Program-made: the position numbers and the translations under genes | Source of the DNA: an uncultured Opitutia bacterium | GTDB lineage: Bacteria; Verrucomicrobiota; Verrucomicrobiia; Opitutales; Opitutaceae | Direction of reading: 5' to 3' | DNA: 64,000 nt | Assembly (NCBI GenBank): GCA_903834135.1 | Contig: CAILHZ010000016.1 | Coordinates: 397,001 to 461,000, forward strand | The notes under the pieces: model-generated | Database searches by the model: none | What the model was told of the DNA's origin: nothing | The model's input: the letters and a program-made list of their open reading frames with translations, nothing else | Shown: positions 41,444 to 51,340 of the stretch, one piece after another | Layout of the letters: every line of letters starts with the position of its first letter | Position numbering within the stretch: position 1 is the stretch's first letter

Positions 41444-43450
41444 ATGAAAATAATTAGCTTTAGTTTCGTAGCCTTTTCATTGTTTTGCACAGTCGGAAGT
41501 CAAGCTGCTTTCACTGCAAAAGATTTCGATCCAAAGGTTAAACCACAGGATAATTTCTATACTTACGTCAACAGCAGTTGGCTTAAAGCTAATCCAATTC
41601 CACCTCAATATAGCAGTTGGGGTGTTTTCAATGAAGTCAATGAACGCAATATAGCTGCAGTTCATTCGATCTTAGTTAGCGCTGCATCAGCAACTAATCC
41701 TGATAAGATCACACAGCAAGTTGGTGATTTTTACGCAAGTGGAATGGATGAAAAATCTGTTGAAACTGCAGGAATCAATCCGCTTAAATCTGAATTAAAT
41801 TCTCTAAGTAGATTAAATTCAGTATCTCAGGTATGCGAAAGTATAGCTCACTTACACAGCCTTGGAGTTAATGTAGGTTTTGGTTTTGGCTCTGAACAAG
41901 ATCCGAAAAATAGCGTTATGATGATAGCTGGAGTAAGCCAAGCTGGTTTAGGTTTACCAGACCGTGATTATTATCTGAAAACAGATGCTGCGTCACAAAA
42001 ATTGCGTGAAAAATACCTCGGCCATATAAACCAAATACTCGTACTCTCAGGTTATAGTGAAAGTGATGCAAAAACAGCTTCTAGTAACATACTTACCCTT
42101 GAGACTGAATTGGCTAAAATATCTAAAAGTAACGTAGAGCTTAGAGATCCAGTATCCAACTATCACAAAACACTGTCTTCAGATCTTGCTAAGCTTACTC
42201 CCGATTTTGATTGGAATCTCTATTTCTCACGTACAGGACTAAAAAATCTGGATAGCATAGATGTAGGGCAACCTGATTTCTTAAAAGGTTTTGATCATTT
42301 ACTCACAACGATACCCTTAGCCACATGGCAGGCGTATATGCACTGGCACCTTATACATGCCTACGCACCGTATTTAAGTTCCGTGTTTGTGAACGCAAAT
42401 TTTGAATTTTATGGGAAAACTCTTAGCGGTGCCAAAGAACTAAGAGAGCGCTGGAAACGAGTTTTAAGTGCCGAGGAGGGATCCATAGGTGAAAATCTGG
42501 GTAAAGCCTATGTCGCAAAATATTTCCCGCCTGAATCGAAAGCACGCGTACTAAGTCTTGTAAGTAATTTAAGGGCAGTATTGCGTGATGAAATTTCTCA
42601 CCTCGAATGGATGGATGCCGAAACACGCACTAAGGCGCTAGTTAAATTAGATGCCTATGGAGTAAAGATTGGATATCCAGATAAATGGATAGATTATAGT
42701 TCACTAACAATAGACCGAGGCCCCTACGTCTTAAATGTGATGCGGGCTAATACCTTTAACGTATCTCGAGACCTTGCAAAAGTAGGTCATCTTAAAGATC
42801 GAACTGAATGGGGAATGATACCACCTGAAGTAAATGCTTACTACGATCCCACTATGAACGAGATTGTTTTCCCTGCAGGAATTTTACAGCCTCCGTTCTT
42901 CGATCCTAAAGCAGATGACGCTATTAATTATGGTTCGATAGGGGCAGTTATTGGCCACGAAATGACCCATGGGTTTGACGATGAAGGTCGTCAATTTGAC
43001 CCCAAGGGAAATCTTACTGATTGGTGGTCGGCTTCGAGTGCTAAACTTTTCCAAGAACGAGCATCTGGTATTGTTCACCAATTTAGTGGTTACTCGATCG
43101 CAAGTGGCCAACACGTGAATGGCGAACTTACTCAAGGAGAAAACATAGCCGATTTAGGTGGCGTCAAAATCGCCTATGCGGCGCTAGAGAAAGCCCTTGA
43201 AGGTAAACCTAGAACCCTCATTGACGGTTATACTGAAGAACAACGTTTTTTCTTTAGTTATGCTCTTATTTGGCGAGAGAACATGCGCCCTGAAGCTATG
43301 GCCTTGCAGGTAAATACAGACCCCCACTCACCACCAGAATTTAGGGTGAACGGACCTCTCTCTAATTTAGCTCAGTTTTGGGCAGCGTTTAACGTGCCAG
43401 AAGGTACTCCGATGCATCGTACCGCTAAGGATAACGTTACGATTTGGTAA
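41444..43450 (+). CDS. M13 family metallopeptidase (paralog 2)
   Basis: Same motifs as paralog 1: VKPQDNFYTYVNSSWL, VIGHEMTHGFDDEGRQFD, GENIADLGGVKIAY; also 668 aa. Confidence 0.96.
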   Translation: MKIISFSFVAFSLFCTVGSQAAFTAKDFDPKVKPQDNFYTYVNSSWLKANPIPPQYSSWGVFNEVNERNIAAVHSILVSAASATNPDKITQQVGDFYASGMDEKSVETAGINPLKSELNSLSRLNSVSQVCESIAHLHSLGVNVGFGFGSEQDPKNSVMMIAGVSQAGLGLPDRDYYLKTDAASQKLREKYLGHINQILVLSGYSESDAKTASSNILTLETELAKISKSNVELRDPVSNYHKTLSSDLAKLTPDFDWNLYFSRTGLKNLDSIDVGQPDFLKGFDHLLTTIPLATWQAYMHWHLIHAYAPYLSSVFVNANFEFYGKTLSGAKELRERWKRVLSAEEGSIGENLGKAYVAKYFPPESKARVLSLVSNLRAVLRDEISHLEWMDAETRTKALVKLDAYGVKIGYPDKWIDYSSLTIDRGPYVLNVMRANTFNVSRDLAKVGHLKDRTEWGMIPPEVNAYYDPTMNEIVFPAGILQPPFFDPKADDAINYGSIGAVIGHEMTHGFDDEGRQFDPKGNLTDWWSASSAKLFQERASGIVHQFSGYSIASGQHVNGELTQGENIADLGGVKIAYAALEKALEGKPRTLIDGYTEEQRFFFSYALIWRENMRPEAMALQVNTDPHSPPEFRVNGPLSNLAQFWAAFNVPEGTPMHRTAKDNVTIW

Positions 43451-43506
43451 TCATTTTGTAAAATCCAACTCGATTCTTTGAGGCAGCCAGTAGATTCTAA
43501 TCTTCT

Positions 43507-46500
43507 GTGCAGCCTGATCCTAAAGCATTTCCCTTCCGATTGGAGTTCCCTCCAGAACTCCCAATCAGTGCTCGTGCAGAAGATATAACCTCAGCAATTG
43601 AGAAAAATCAGGTTATTATCTTAGCTGGCGAAACGGGTTCAGGTAAAACAACTCAAATACCAAAACTATGCTTAGCGGCAGGAAGAGGAACTCGTGGTCG
43701 AATCGCATGTACTCAGCCACGCCGTGTTGCAGCACTATCGGTATCTAGACGTGTTGCAGAAGAACTTAATGTTGAGTGGGGTAAGGAAGTCGGCTCTAAA
43801 GTCCGATTTGGCGATCATACCGATCGGTCAACGATCATCAAATTTCTAACCGACGGTATGCTCTTAGCAGAAGTACAAGGAGATCCCTTACTTCGAGAAT
43901 ACGATACTATCATTATAGATGAAGCACATGAGAGGTCGCTAAATATCGACTTTCTTTTAGGCCACTTAAGACAGGTGCGTTTTAAAAGACCCGACTTAAA
44001 AATTGTTATCACTTCGGCTACAATCGACACAGCTGCTTTTAGCGAAGCCTTTGAAGGGGCTCCGATCATAACTGTAGAGGGGCGAACTTATCCTGTTGAA
44101 GTTATATATGCTCCGTTAGATTCCTTTGGCTTAGACGCTGATCCGCAAACAGCTGATGCAGCTGAAAAAGCAGAAGCCCTTCACTATATTGATGGAGCTG
44201 TTGAAGCCGTGGATAGAATTTTGAGTGATAGCGACTCAGGTGATATTCTCGTCTTCATGCCTAGCGAAAGAGATATACGAGAAACTAGAGAGATCTTAGC
44301 AGGTAGAGTTAATCGTCACTGCGAAATTGTTCCACTGTTTGGAAGACTTACAAATGATGAGCAGCAGCGAGTTTTTGCCCAAACGCAGAAACGAAAAATT
44401 GTTATAGCAACAAATATTGCTGAAACTTCGCTCACCATACCAGGCATTCGCTTTGTAGTAGATACAGGATTGTCACGTGTTAGCCGGTATTCACCCACTG
44501 CTAGAACAAGACGCCTTCCTATTGAAGCGGTATCACAATCCAGCGCAGACCAACGTAAAGGTCGCTGTGGCCGTGTTTCTAATGGCGTATGTATAAGGCT
44601 TTTTTCTGAAGAGGATTATTTAGCAAGACCTCGCTTTGCTCAGCCAGAAATACAGAGATCTAATTTAGCTGATGTTATATTAAGGCTTAAAGCGTTTGGC
44701 CTAGGTGATATCGAGAGGTTTCCTTTTATTAATCCACCGGCAGATAAAGCAATTAGAGCTGGTTATGGCCTACTTGAAGAACTGGGTGCAATTATTCGTC
44801 CTGAACAAACCACTGTTCACGGTCATGCATGGCAACTCACAGCAACCGGTTCGGAACTTGCTCGACTACCTCTAGATCCTTCTGTGGCTCGAATGACACT
44901 TCAGGCACGGGATGAAAAAGCCGTTAAAGAGGTACTCATCATTGCTGCTGGTTTAAGTATTCAAGATCCACGTGAAAGACCTTTAGAAAAACAAATTCAA
45001 GCAGATAACGCACATAGGAGATTTGTTCATCCCGATTCAGATTTCCTTACGCTGCTTAATATTTGGGAAGCCTACCATACTGAATTTGACAGTATGACTC
45101 AATCTAAACTGAGACGTTTTTGTAAAGAGCACTTCTTAAGCTATGCACGTATGCGTGAGTGGAGAGATATACATCAACAACTCATTGAGGTATTAAAAGA
45201 AAAGAAAGGAATTCATTTTAGTTCTGTATTCGACGGTATTAATAGGAATGCCCCACTAAAATCTGGACGTAAACCTGTAAAGCCAGAAACACCGCGCACT
45301 CGTTTATCTGTCGAAACTCCAGGATATAGAGCTATTCACAGAAGTATTCTTGCTGGGCTATTAGGAAATATTGGGGTCAAGGAAAGCGAAGGCTCGGGAT
45401 TTAAAGCAACACATGATCGCAAGGTTATGCTATTTCCAGGATCATCTCTTTTTAAGCGCAGTCTGGATCCTAAGAAGTCAGCACAGCCCACCCCGCCACC
45501 TACGAATAAACCAGGACAAGTAAGATGGATTATGTCTTCTGAGATAATGGAGACTACGCGGCTTTATGCTCGCTCGTGTGCTAAGATTGACCCGTTATGG
45601 GCTTTAGATCTGGGAAGACACTTGGTAAAAGTTTCTTATAGTGAGCCGTTCTGGGATGATAAAGCAGGACGTGTTCGAGTTAAGCAAAAGTCGAGGCTCT
45701 ACGGTCTAGAGATTGATAGCCGTGCTGTTGGCTACGGAAAAGTCGACCCAGTTGCTGCAACTGAGATATTCATACGCGAGGGACTAGTAAATGATACCAT
45801 TACTGCACCGCTTGAATGTCTCACCCATAACCGTGAAGTAAAAGAAAATGTGATCGAGTCTCTAACTCGTTCACGCAATGGAGGTGCTTTAAATATAGAT
45901 GAGGCTGTATACCGCTTTTATGCTAGTCATCTAACCCTAGATAAAACAGGGCCTGAAGGCATTTCCTCTGTCGCTGAATTCTCTCAACTTATACGTTTAC
46001 AAAGAGCTAAAGATCTCAACTACTTATTTCTTGAGCCAGCTGATTTACATGATCCTGAAGAAATCAAAGTAGATCTAGAATCCTTTCCCGCTTCACTGCC
46101 CCTGGTAAATCAGGTCATCCCTATTCAGTACACCTACAGACCAGGGCAAGATGATGATGGAGTAACAATCGAAGTTAAATTGTCAGAAGTTGCGACATTA
46201 ACACCTGCAGCTCTGGATTGGGCTGTTCCTGGTCACCTAGAGGCAAAGGTTGAGCATTATCTTAAAACACTGCCTAAAGAATTACGCAGAGCGTTTGTTC
46301 CTTTAAGTGATCATACTAAACTCTTATCAGACGCACTGCGCAGCAGAGATCGTCTCACCGCAAGACGTGATACAATTGCAGAGGCCCTTGCAGCAGAAAT
46401 GCGTGAGCGCTTCAGAATGAGCATAACCGCTTCTTTATGGGAAGGAAAACAACCCCCTGAATACCTCCGAGTTCGTGTTAGAGTCAGAGATGCAGAAGGA

Positions 46501-47613
46501 AAAATATTAGCTGAAGCCAGGGAATTAAGCACCCTTGCTACTGCTCTTAAAGCACGTACCCATGAGGCCAATATTAGTATTTCTAGTCAGGATCCTGAAG
46601 GATGGCAAAAAGCGAGACTGCGCTGGGAAAAGCCTGCACAAACGACATGGGCCTTTGGTGATATCCCATTAAAAATTCAGGTGAGCACTATTGCCGGTGT
46701 TCCTGCATACGCATTCCCAGGCTTAAGCACTTCACGAGACGGCGTTTCGCTACGCTTATTTAGAACAGAAATTGAAGCCAATAAAGAATCTCTAGTAGGT
46801 ATATCTACTCTTCTAGATAAAGCATTAGGTCATGAACTTGGTTGGATAGAAAGTGACCTACGTTCGATTCGTAATTTAGCGGCACTCACAGCTACGTTAG
46901 GTCCGATTGATGAACTACAAAAGCATGCCTTCATATCGATCAAAAGATGGGCCTGTGATTCTTCTCGAGTGCTTAGTAATCATCCAAGCGAGATTTTAAC
47001 AGCAGACTCATTTAACAAAGCTGTCGTAAAAGCAAAAGCTGAAATCAGTGGCATAGTTGCTCGTTATGTTGAGCTATTAAGAGAAATTTTGAATTTACGA
47101 CTCATACTACTCGTACATCCACAACCGTACCCAGGTTTATCCAAAGATCTTGAGAATCTTATCACGCCTGATTTTATACACACTGTTTCATATGACCGTC
47201 TGCAGCACTTCCCTCGCTATCTCAAAGGCATGAGTATACGAGCAGATCGCTGGAAGAAAAATCCGCTTAAAGATACAGAAAAAGCGCTCACTATTTCTAA
47301 ATATGTGACTGCAGAATTTAAATTAGCCGAAGGCAAATTCCAAGGCCACACAGCCTTACGTTGGTTAATCGAGGAGTTGCGAGTGAGTTTATTTGCGCAG
47401 GAACTAGGTACTGCAGAATCAATCTCCACTACCAAACTCGATCAGGCATTTGAAGATTTTAGCCTTAAGGGATCTCTAGCGTTACCTCGTCAAATTCCCA
47501 AAGTAGTTCAAAAGCAAGAGCCTCTCATAGCTAAACTGGCTGAACCGGGTGCTAAAAAAAGTACAATTAAAAACCTCAACTCTTTAGAAAAGTTTTTTCC
47601 AAAAACACTTTAA
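43507..47613 (+). CDS. hrpA: ATP-dependent RNA helicase HrpA (GTG start)
   Basis: ILAGETGSGKTTQIPKLCLAAGRG; IDEAHERSLN; SSADQRKGRCGRVSNGVCIRLFSEEDY; 1368 aa. Confidence 0.96.
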   Translation: MQPDPKAFPFRLEFPPELPISARAEDITSAIEKNQVIILAGETGSGKTTQIPKLCLAAGRGTRGRIACTQPRRVAALSVSRRVAEELNVEWGKEVGSKVRFGDHTDRSTIIKFLTDGMLLAEVQGDPLLREYDTIIIDEAHERSLNIDFLLGHLRQVRFKRPDLKIVITSATIDTAAFSEAFEGAPIITVEGRTYPVEVIYAPLDSFGLDADPQTADAAEKAEALHYIDGAVEAVDRILSDSDSGDILVFMPSERDIRETREILAGRVNRHCEIVPLFGRLTNDEQQRVFAQTQKRKIVIATNIAETSLTIPGIRFVVDTGLSRVSRYSPTARTRRLPIEAVSQSSADQRKGRCGRVSNGVCIRLFSEEDYLARPRFAQPEIQRSNLADVILRLKAFGLGDIERFPFINPPADKAIRAGYGLLEELGAIIRPEQTTVHGHAWQLTATGSELARLPLDPSVARMTLQARDEKAVKEVLIIAAGLSIQDPRERPLEKQIQADNAHRRFVHPDSDFLTLLNIWEAYHTEFDSMTQSKLRRFCKEHFLSYARMREWRDIHQQLIEVLKEKKGIHFSSVFDGINRNAPLKSGRKPVKPETPRTRLSVETPGYRAIHRSILAGLLGNIGVKESEGSGFKATHDRKVMLFPGSSLFKRSLDPKKSAQPTPPPTNKPGQVRWIMSSEIMETTRLYARSCAKIDPLWALDLGRHLVKVSYSEPFWDDKAGRVRVKQKSRLYGLEIDSRAVGYGKVDPVAATEIFIREGLVNDTITAPLECLTHNREVKENVIESLTRSRNGGALNIDEAVYRFYASHLTLDKTGPEGISSVAEFSQLIRLQRAKDLNYLFLEPADLHDPEEIKVDLESFPASLPLVNQVIPIQYTYRPGQDDDGVTIEVKLSEVATLTPAALDWAVPGHLEAKVEHYLKTLPKELRRAFVPLSDHTKLLSDALRSRDRLTARRDTIAEALAAEMRERFRMSITASLWEGKQPPEYLRVRVRVRDAEGKILAEARELSTLATALKARTHEANISISSQDPEGWQKARLRWEKPAQTTWAFGDIPLKIQVSTIAGVPAYAFPGLSTSRDGVSLRLFRTEIEANKESLVGISTLLDKALGHELGWIESDLRSIRNLAALTATLGPIDELQKHAFISIKRWACDSSRVLSNHPSEILTADSFNKAVVKAKAEISGIVARYVELLREILNLRLILLVHPQPYPGLSKDLENLITPDFIHTVSYDRLQHFPRYLKGMSIRADRWKKNPLKDTEKALTISKYVTAEFKLAEGKFQGHTALRWLIEELRVSLFAQELGTAESISTTKLDQAFEDFSLKGSLALPRQIPKVVQKQEPLIAKLAEPGAKKSTIKNLNSLEKFFPKTL

Positions 47614-49058
47614 CCTAACGGTGTATAGGTAGTTTGATCTAATGTCTTACCTAGAAGCCTACGGAATGTAGCTAGATCTTTAACTGCTTTTGAAGCAATA
47701 AGCTGAGATGCAATATTGCCAACAGCTGTGCCCTCAAGATTAAAACTAATTACAGGAATTCCGGCTGCATTTGCAGTTGCCTGACATAAGAGTCTATTGC
47801 GAGAGCCTCCGCCTACCATAAGAATACGCTTAAACTTACGCCCCGTAAGTCTTTCAAAGAGTGCTTTTGCATCTGCATGGCCTTTGCCAAGCGAGTCACA
47901 AATTAGTCGTGTATACCCAGCAAGATTTTTTGGCGCAATTAGTCGACGCTTAGTTAACTGCAAATCGATAGCTTTCTTCATCGATATAGGATTTGTAAAA
48001 CTAGGATCAGCTACATCAAGCAACTGCTTAGGAGCACTTAACTGTTCTGCACTTTTGATTAATTTTGCCCAAGCCTCATCGGAGGTAGGCCTAGAACTGA
48101 AGTCTTTCATGATACCCTCAAGTAGCCAAAGACCGATTACGTTTTTAAGAGGCCGATAACCACCATTACCGCGGCGTTCATTGGATAAGCCAGCAACAAC
48201 AGCCTCTTCACCTAACAGTGGCTCAGGACTTTCAAAACCCACCAAAGACCATGTTCCAGAGCTAATAAAAAGATCTGATCCTTCAGGATGTGCAGGCATT
48301 GCATCATAAGCGCATGCTGTATCATGACCAGGAACAGCTATTACGACTGTTTTTTTAAGGGCAACTGAATCTGCAATAATTGCTTTACTTAATCCACCAA
48401 GACGCGTTCCCGAAAATACTGGTTTTGAAAACCAATGCGGAGGTACTCGGAAATAATCGAGTGCTGTGCGCGACCAATCTTTCGTATTTACATCGAGTAG
48501 TTGCGATGTACTGGAAATCGAGAATTCATTCTCCATTCTCCCAGATAAAAGGTAATTAAAATAATCCGGCAAAAATAAACATCTCGATGCTAAGTCGGTT
48601 ATAGAAGGACAGTTCTGGATCGTTTCTTCGAGTTGAAGTGAAGTGTTATAGAAAACAGGGGGAACTCCAGTAGCTGCAAAGATGCGAGATGCTGCTGCAC
48701 GGGTTTGCTTCAAATGCTTGAGTCCTGGCTGTGTTCTTAGATCTCGATAGGCATGTACCGGGAAAACAAGTCTGCCGTCGTCATTCAAGAGCACGTAATC
48801 AACACCCCAGGTATCTACGCCTACTGAATGCAACTTGGCTGATTTAGGCAGAAGCTGTGTGGCTTTTTTTATTCCAGTAAGGACTTCGTTCCATAAAGCA
48901 CCTATATTCCAGTAGTCATGCCCCCCAATGGTGTCAAAATGGTTAGAAAAGCGGTGAGCCTCCTTAAGGGTGAGCTTGTTACTCTTCCATTGGCCTAAAA
49001 TAACACGGCCACTTGTCGCTCCAAGATCAATTGCTGCACAGTATTGGGGTGTAACCAT
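47610..49058 (-). CDS. rhaB: Rhamnulokinase (FGGY family)
   Basis: CAAIDLGATSGRVILG; GVDTWGVDYVLL; FISSGTWSLVGFE; ILMVGGGSRNRLLCQATANAAG. Confidence 0.92.
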   Translation of the reverse strand: MVTPQYCAAIDLGATSGRVILGQWKSNKLTLKEAHRFSNHFDTIGGHDYWNIGALWNEVLTGIKKATQLLPKSAKLHSVGVDTWGVDYVLLNDDGRLVFPVHAYRDLRTQPGLKHLKQTRAAASRIFAATGVPPVFYNTSLQLEETIQNCPSITDLASRCLFLPDYFNYLLSGRMENEFSISSTSQLLDVNTKDWSRTALDYFRVPPHWFSKPVFSGTRLGGLSKAIIADSVALKKTVVIAVPGHDTACAYDAMPAHPEGSDLFISSGTWSLVGFESPEPLLGEEAVVAGLSNERRGNGGYRPLKNVIGLWLLEGIMKDFSSRPTSDEAWAKLIKSAEQLSAPKQLLDVADPSFTNPISMKKAIDLQLTKRRLIAPKNLAGYTRLICDSLGKGHADAKALFERLTGRKFKRILMVGGGSRNRLLCQATANAAGIPVISFNLEGTAVGNIASQLIASKAVKDLATFRRLLGKTLDQTTYTPLG

Positions 49059-49132
49059 GGGAATTAGGTATTATCATGCAACGAATGCGGCTAAAATCTA
49101 CTAAATTGTTTAGTCTTTAGAGGTAAATACGT

Positions 49133-49945
49133 TTGCCTGTTAGGCCTCTTAAGACAAAGGTCGAATTTCCCAAAATGTTGAATAGCGAGCGAATCCAAGT
49201 CACAGGAAAACGGGTCCAACTCATGGCCACTTGCTTATGCGACGCCTTCTATGACGATGTCGCTATCGCAACTGTACAAGTCCTAGAATATTTAGGCTGT
49301 GAGGTTGTTTTCCCAGAATCTCAAACCTGCTGCGGTCAACCTGCCTTTAACGGCGGTGACTGGGATGCGTCTCGCAAAGTTGTAAGACATACTGTGAAAG
49401 CATTTGAAGGCAATGATCCAGTGATTGTTCCCTCAGGTTCTTGTGCGGCGATGATTTTCCATGGTGCTCAAATCGAATTCGAAAAAGAGGCAGACAAAGA
49501 CTCGGTTGCTGCCTTAGGAAAAAGAACTTGGGAGTTAGCTGATTTTATTGTTAACGGACTCAATAAAACAACCTGGGAAGGTAAATTTGAAAGTACTATT
49601 GCGTTTCATAGATCCTGCCATACTCGCGGCACCAAAAGTTCAGAAGCTTCCCTTCAACTACTTAAATCAATTCCAGGAATTTCAATTGTTGAATTCGGTG
49701 AAGCAGAACAGTGTTGCGGTTTCGGAGGTACATTTTCTGTAAGCTTTCCTGCTATTTCATCTTCGATGGGAAACCTGAAGCTCGAACACGTTCGAGCAAA
49801 AAACCCCGACCTGCTCGTATCAGCCGACATGAGCTGCATGATGCACCTTGCAGGACTTGCATCGCATGAAGGTAAGCCCATTAAAGCAAAGCACGTTATA
49901 CAAGTATTAAGAGATGCTTTAAAAAACATTGGGTTAATTAAATAA
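49133..49945 (+). CDS. lutA: L-lactate utilization LutA-type Fe-S protein (start uncertain; ATG 49175 likelier)
   Basis: CCG motifs FPESQTCCGQPAFNGG and EAEQCCGFGGTFSV. Confidence 0.92.
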   Translation: MPVRPLKTKVEFPKMLNSERIQVTGKRVQLMATCLCDAFYDDVAIATVQVLEYLGCEVVFPESQTCCGQPAFNGGDWDASRKVVRHTVKAFEGNDPVIVPSGSCAAMIFHGAQIEFEKEADKDSVAALGKRTWELADFIVNGLNKTTWEGKFESTIAFHRSCHTRGTKSSEASLQLLKSIPGISIVEFGEAEQCCGFGGTFSVSFPAISSSMGNLKLEHVRAKNPDLLVSADMSCMMHLAGLASHEGKPIKAKHVIQVLRDALKNIGLIK

Positions 49946-49954
49946 CTTTAGACT

Positions 49955-51340
49955 ATGGCACATCAGCTCATTGATACATTCGCCACCCGCTTACGGCCAG
50001 AAACCAAGGCGGCTGTATATGACGGTTCAAAAAAGGGTCACGAAAAAAGAACTAAACTTTTATTCGATAATTACGCCAAGCCTGATGACTTGCGTAAATT
50101 AGCTGGAAAAATAAAACAACATGTCATTGAGAATTTAGATACATACCTTCCAGCCACGGAAGAACGTCTAAAAGAAAATGGTATCAATGTTCATTGGGCT
50201 TCAACAGCCGAAGCCGCCTGTAACCATGTACTAGAGATTATGCGCGCTAGAGGGGCAAAGCGCGTTGTTAAGGCAAAAACGATGGTAAGTGAAGAAATCG
50301 AACTAGAAGCATTTCTTAATAAGCATGATATCGAATGTTTAGAAACTGATCTGGGTGAATTTATCGTTCAACTCGATCACGATAAGCCTTCTCACATTGT
50401 TAAGCCAATTATCCACAAGAGTCGTAGAGAAATTGCTGAACTCTTTGAGAAAAATGGCTTGGGTGCATACGATGATGAACCTCAGGTGATTACGCGTAGA
50501 GCACGTGAATTCCTAAGAAAGAAATATCTAGAAGGTGATGTAGCAATTACGGGTGCAAACTTTGTCATCGCAGAAAGTGGTCGGATTGTTCTTGTCACTA
50601 ACGAAGGTAATTCTCGGTTCTGTTTGGCTGCTACTTCGTGCCACATTGCAATTGTAGGTATTGAGAAAATTTTACCACGCGACCGCGATTTAGCACTGCT
50701 GCTAAACTTGCTTGGCCGCTCGGGTACTGCACAAGAACTAACCGTTTACACTGAATTTATTTCAGGTGCTAAAGCTTCTACGCAACCCGATGGCCCACAA
50801 GCGATGCACGTTATCTTTGTTGATAATGGCAGAACCGATGTCCTAGCGAGTGACTGTAAAGAAATTCTACGCTGTATTCGCTGTGGAGCATGCTTAAATG
50901 TTTGTCCTGTGTACCGCCAAGCCAGTGGTCATGCATATCGGAGTGTATATCCAGGCCCTGTTGGAGCTGTTCTTTCACCATTATTACTAGGAAAAAACTT
51001 TCCTCAAAAAGCAGATCTGCCAAAAGCCTCGAGCTTATGTGGAGCCTGCAATGAAGTTTGCCCTGTAGATATTCCAATCCCTGATCTCCTACTGAGGCTT
51101 CGTGCAAAAGCTAAGCAGGAAGGCGTTCCCTCACCTGGTACTCCACCCATGGGAGGCTGGGCTGTGATGGCCTCTCAGCCGGCTGCTTGGAAGGCCGCTT
51201 TAGTTGCAGGTAAATTAATTAATTTTATGCCCACTAAGTTACTGCCCGTGCCGCCACTAAGAGCATGGGAAAAAACACGTGACTTACCGGAATGGCGCGG
51301 AGGAGCGTTTAGATCTTGGTTAAAAAAACATAATTCATGA
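49955..51340 (+). CDS. lutB: L-lactate utilization LutB-type Fe-S protein
   Basis: VHWASTAEAACNHVLEI; CIRCGACLNVCPVYRQASGHAY; CGACNEVCPVDIPIPDLL. Confidence 0.94.
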   Translation: MAHQLIDTFATRLRPETKAAVYDGSKKGHEKRTKLLFDNYAKPDDLRKLAGKIKQHVIENLDTYLPATEERLKENGINVHWASTAEAACNHVLEIMRARGAKRVVKAKTMVSEEIELEAFLNKHDIECLETDLGEFIVQLDHDKPSHIVKPIIHKSRREIAELFEKNGLGAYDDEPQVITRRAREFLRKKYLEGDVAITGANFVIAESGRIVLVTNEGNSRFCLAATSCHIAIVGIEKILPRDRDLALLLNLLGRSGTAQELTVYTEFISGAKASTQPDGPQAMHVIFVDNGRTDVLASDCKEILRCIRCGACLNVCPVYRQASGHAYRSVYPGPVGAVLSPLLLGKNFPQKADLPKASSLCGACNEVCPVDIPIPDLLLRLRAKAKQEGVPSPGTPPMGGWAVMASQPAAWKAALVAGKLINFMPTKLLPVPPLRAWEKTRDLPEWRGGAFRSWLKKHNS

